The notes beneath the pieces are model-generated. The model saw only the letters and a program-made list of their open reading frames with translations. It was not told the origin of the DNA and did not search any database. A program made the translations under genes and the position numbers. Positions 63,158 to 64,000 of a stretch of DNA of 64,000 nt are shown one piece after another. The stretch spans positions 47,313 to 111,312 of the forward strand of contig JBKECO010000002.1 of NCBI GenBank assembly GCA_047974745.1. Reading direction: 5' to 3'. The DNA is from JBKECO01 sp047974745 (GTDB taxonomy: Bacteria > Bacillota > Clostridia > Lachnospirales > Lachnospiraceae). Each line of letters starts with the position of its first letter. The stretch's first letter is position 1.

Positions 63158-63529
63158 ATGAATTTTAACATAAAAATGGGAATTCCAGAAATGATAAATC
63201 TTTGGAATAATTTACAACAGAAGCATCGTGCCGGAACAATAAAAAAGAAAGATGAATAGCTTTATAAGAAATGGGGAAATGCGCTTAAGAAATTAGCAGA
63301 AGATCCATGCTATCCTGGATTACAAACTCACGAGATCAGTACGTTATCAAAAAGATATGGAATGAAAGTTTGGCAATCATATTTAGAAAATAAAACAAGT
63401 GATGCTATGAGAATGTATTGGGTGTATGGCCCTGATCAGAAAGAAATTACGATAATAGGTTTAGAACCACATCCAGAAGACAAGAAAAATGGAGCTTATG
63501 ATAGAGTTACATTATCTGATGTGGAATAA
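63158..63529 (+). pseudogene. RelE/ParE-like toxin with in-frame stop
   Basis: The frame begins MNFNIKMGIPEMINLWNNLQ and reads KKKDE then TAG at 63257-63259. It then continues uninterrupted as LYKKWGNALKKLAEDPCYPG, THEISTLSKRYGMKVW and EITIIGLEPHPEDKKNG to TAA at 63527-63529. The 123-codon length and the pattern resemble small RelE/ParE-type toxins. One nonsense codon inactivates it while the antitoxin remains intact. GGAG lies upstream of the ATG. Confidence 0.7.
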
Positions 63530-63732
63530 GAAGATGTTAAGAGCTGGAGAAATTCTGGCTTCTATTATTATATGAAATTGTAACTGTTCAATCATTTCAT
63601 CCTTTGTCAAAAAGATCACCTTCTTCCGTTAAAATTTGACACTCAGACACCAGAACACGTGCTTGAAAACAGACGTATTGAAGCAGTCATGTTCATATTG
63701 ATGCTTTTGATTTTATAATTTAGGCCCTAAAA

Positions 63733-63755
63733 CCCCTATGTCTTTAGAATAGGGG
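63733..63755. repeat. Hairpin near IS200/IS605 transposase end
   Basis: CCCCTAT (63733-63739) pairs with ATAGGGG (63749-63755) just beyond the tnpA stop. Subterminal hairpins of this kind are recognised by IS200/IS605 transposases; it may also work as a terminator. The gap 63530-63732 shows no gene. Confidence 0.6.
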
Positions 63756-63763
63756 ATGTAAGC

Positions 63764-64000
63764 CTAACTGCCCTGGGATTCGATGTACTTTTGGATAGTT
63801 TCTTGGCTGACATTACCAATACTGCAAGAAAAGTAACCATCACTCCAAAAGGTACGTTCTTTCCAAAAGTGTTTTGATAAATAATTTTGATGTTGTTGCC
63901 AAATTCGATAAGTAGTTTGTTGTTTTAGCAATCTAACAATCTGCAATATGCTCCACTTAGGAGAATATCGTATTAATCTATGAATGTGATCATTGTCAAT
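63764..64000 (-). mobile_element. tnpA: IS200/IS605-family transposase TnpA (5' part beyond window)
   Basis: The minus-strand frame is open to the window edge and reads DNDHIHRLIRYSPKW..., which includes the HUH motif (HIH) of Y1 transposases. Further on come FWKERTFWSDGYF and ETIQKYIESQG, which carries the catalytic Tyr. These enzymes move single-stranded DNA. The start lies outside the window. A subterminal-type hairpin at 63733 is next to its end. Confidence 0.88.

Noticed and set aside
1..64000. CRISPR arrays, rRNA and tRNA genes
   Set aside because: No regularly spaced repeats and no recognisable tRNA cloverleaf or rRNA sequence were seen when reading by eye. A tRNAscan or CRISPR search would be decisive.

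Overview
The window looks like a chromosomal segment of an anaerobic, Gram-positive Clostridia member, most likely Lachnospiraceae. Support: a GlgC/GlgD pair, SpoVG, a DUF4317 protein, an [FeFe]-hydrogenase maturase HydF, DnaD/DnaI-type helicase-loader genes, lipobox sugar-binding proteins, strong AGGAGG-type ribosome sites, frequent GTG/TTG starts and moderate-to-low GC. The taxonomic call is inference from gene content. I saw no rRNA, tRNA or CRISPR array.

Layout. (1) 1-10165: a compact plus-strand cluster for molybdenum hydroxylases of the xanthine dehydrogenase family. It has two 2Fe-2S subunits (one cut by the window edge), one FAD subunit, two Mo-binding subunits, an SsnA-like amidohydrolase, a PreA-like flavoprotein with a ferredoxin tail, an Isf-like flavoprotein and a YqeB/EF2563-type accessory protein. 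It is probably a purine or heterocycle catabolic locus using a selenium-dependent hydroxylase. (2) 10290-14582: an EAL-domain membrane protein overlapping a UmuC-type polymerase and a YolD-like protein. (3) 14603-21120: a Gfo/Idh/MocA oxidoreductase (minus), hydF-aspA, and a pair resembling C-glycoside deglycosidase subunits followed by an AEC transporter. (4) 21158-27041: a DUF4317 protein, a permuted ATP-grasp ligase, an HD-GYP protein and a siroheme nitrite/sulfite reductase. (5) 27279-32109: a complete sugar ABC importer. (6) 32110-48365: housekeeping and envelope genes (Lrp, signal peptidase, CDF exporter, LTA-synthase-like protein, a C39-like secreted protein, HPr, Prs, DnaI/DnaD, MurC, GlgCD, SpoVG). 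It includes a structured repeat upstream of lrp and twin tandem DnaA boxes upstream of dnaD. (7) 48418-62712: a glycan locus with an AraC-GH39 regulator divergent from an ABC importer, an alpha-L-rhamnosidase and a wrecked sulfatase. (8) 62713-64000: a toxin-antitoxin pair with a broken toxin, then an IS200/IS605 transposase running off the edge.

The most informative structural event is in region 7. A sulfatase gene is split by a 2.73-kb segment (59240-61972) flanked by a 7-bp direct repeat CAGATGA. Removing the segment restores the reading frame exactly. The sulfatase also lacks its catalytic CxPxR region and has an in-frame TGA, so it is dead three times over. The inserted DNA carries no recognisable recombinase. 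It does carry a likely small RNA, a secreted protein with a small membrane partner, two related small-protein genes (one truncated), a twin operator, and gene fragments at both ends, which suggests a remnant of a larger mobile element.

Other points worth following are the C-glycoside deglycosidase-like pair, the DnaA-box pairs in front of the helicase-loader operon, an HPr with His15 and Ser46 but not Arg17, and a GH39-like sensor domain lacking both catalytic glutamates.
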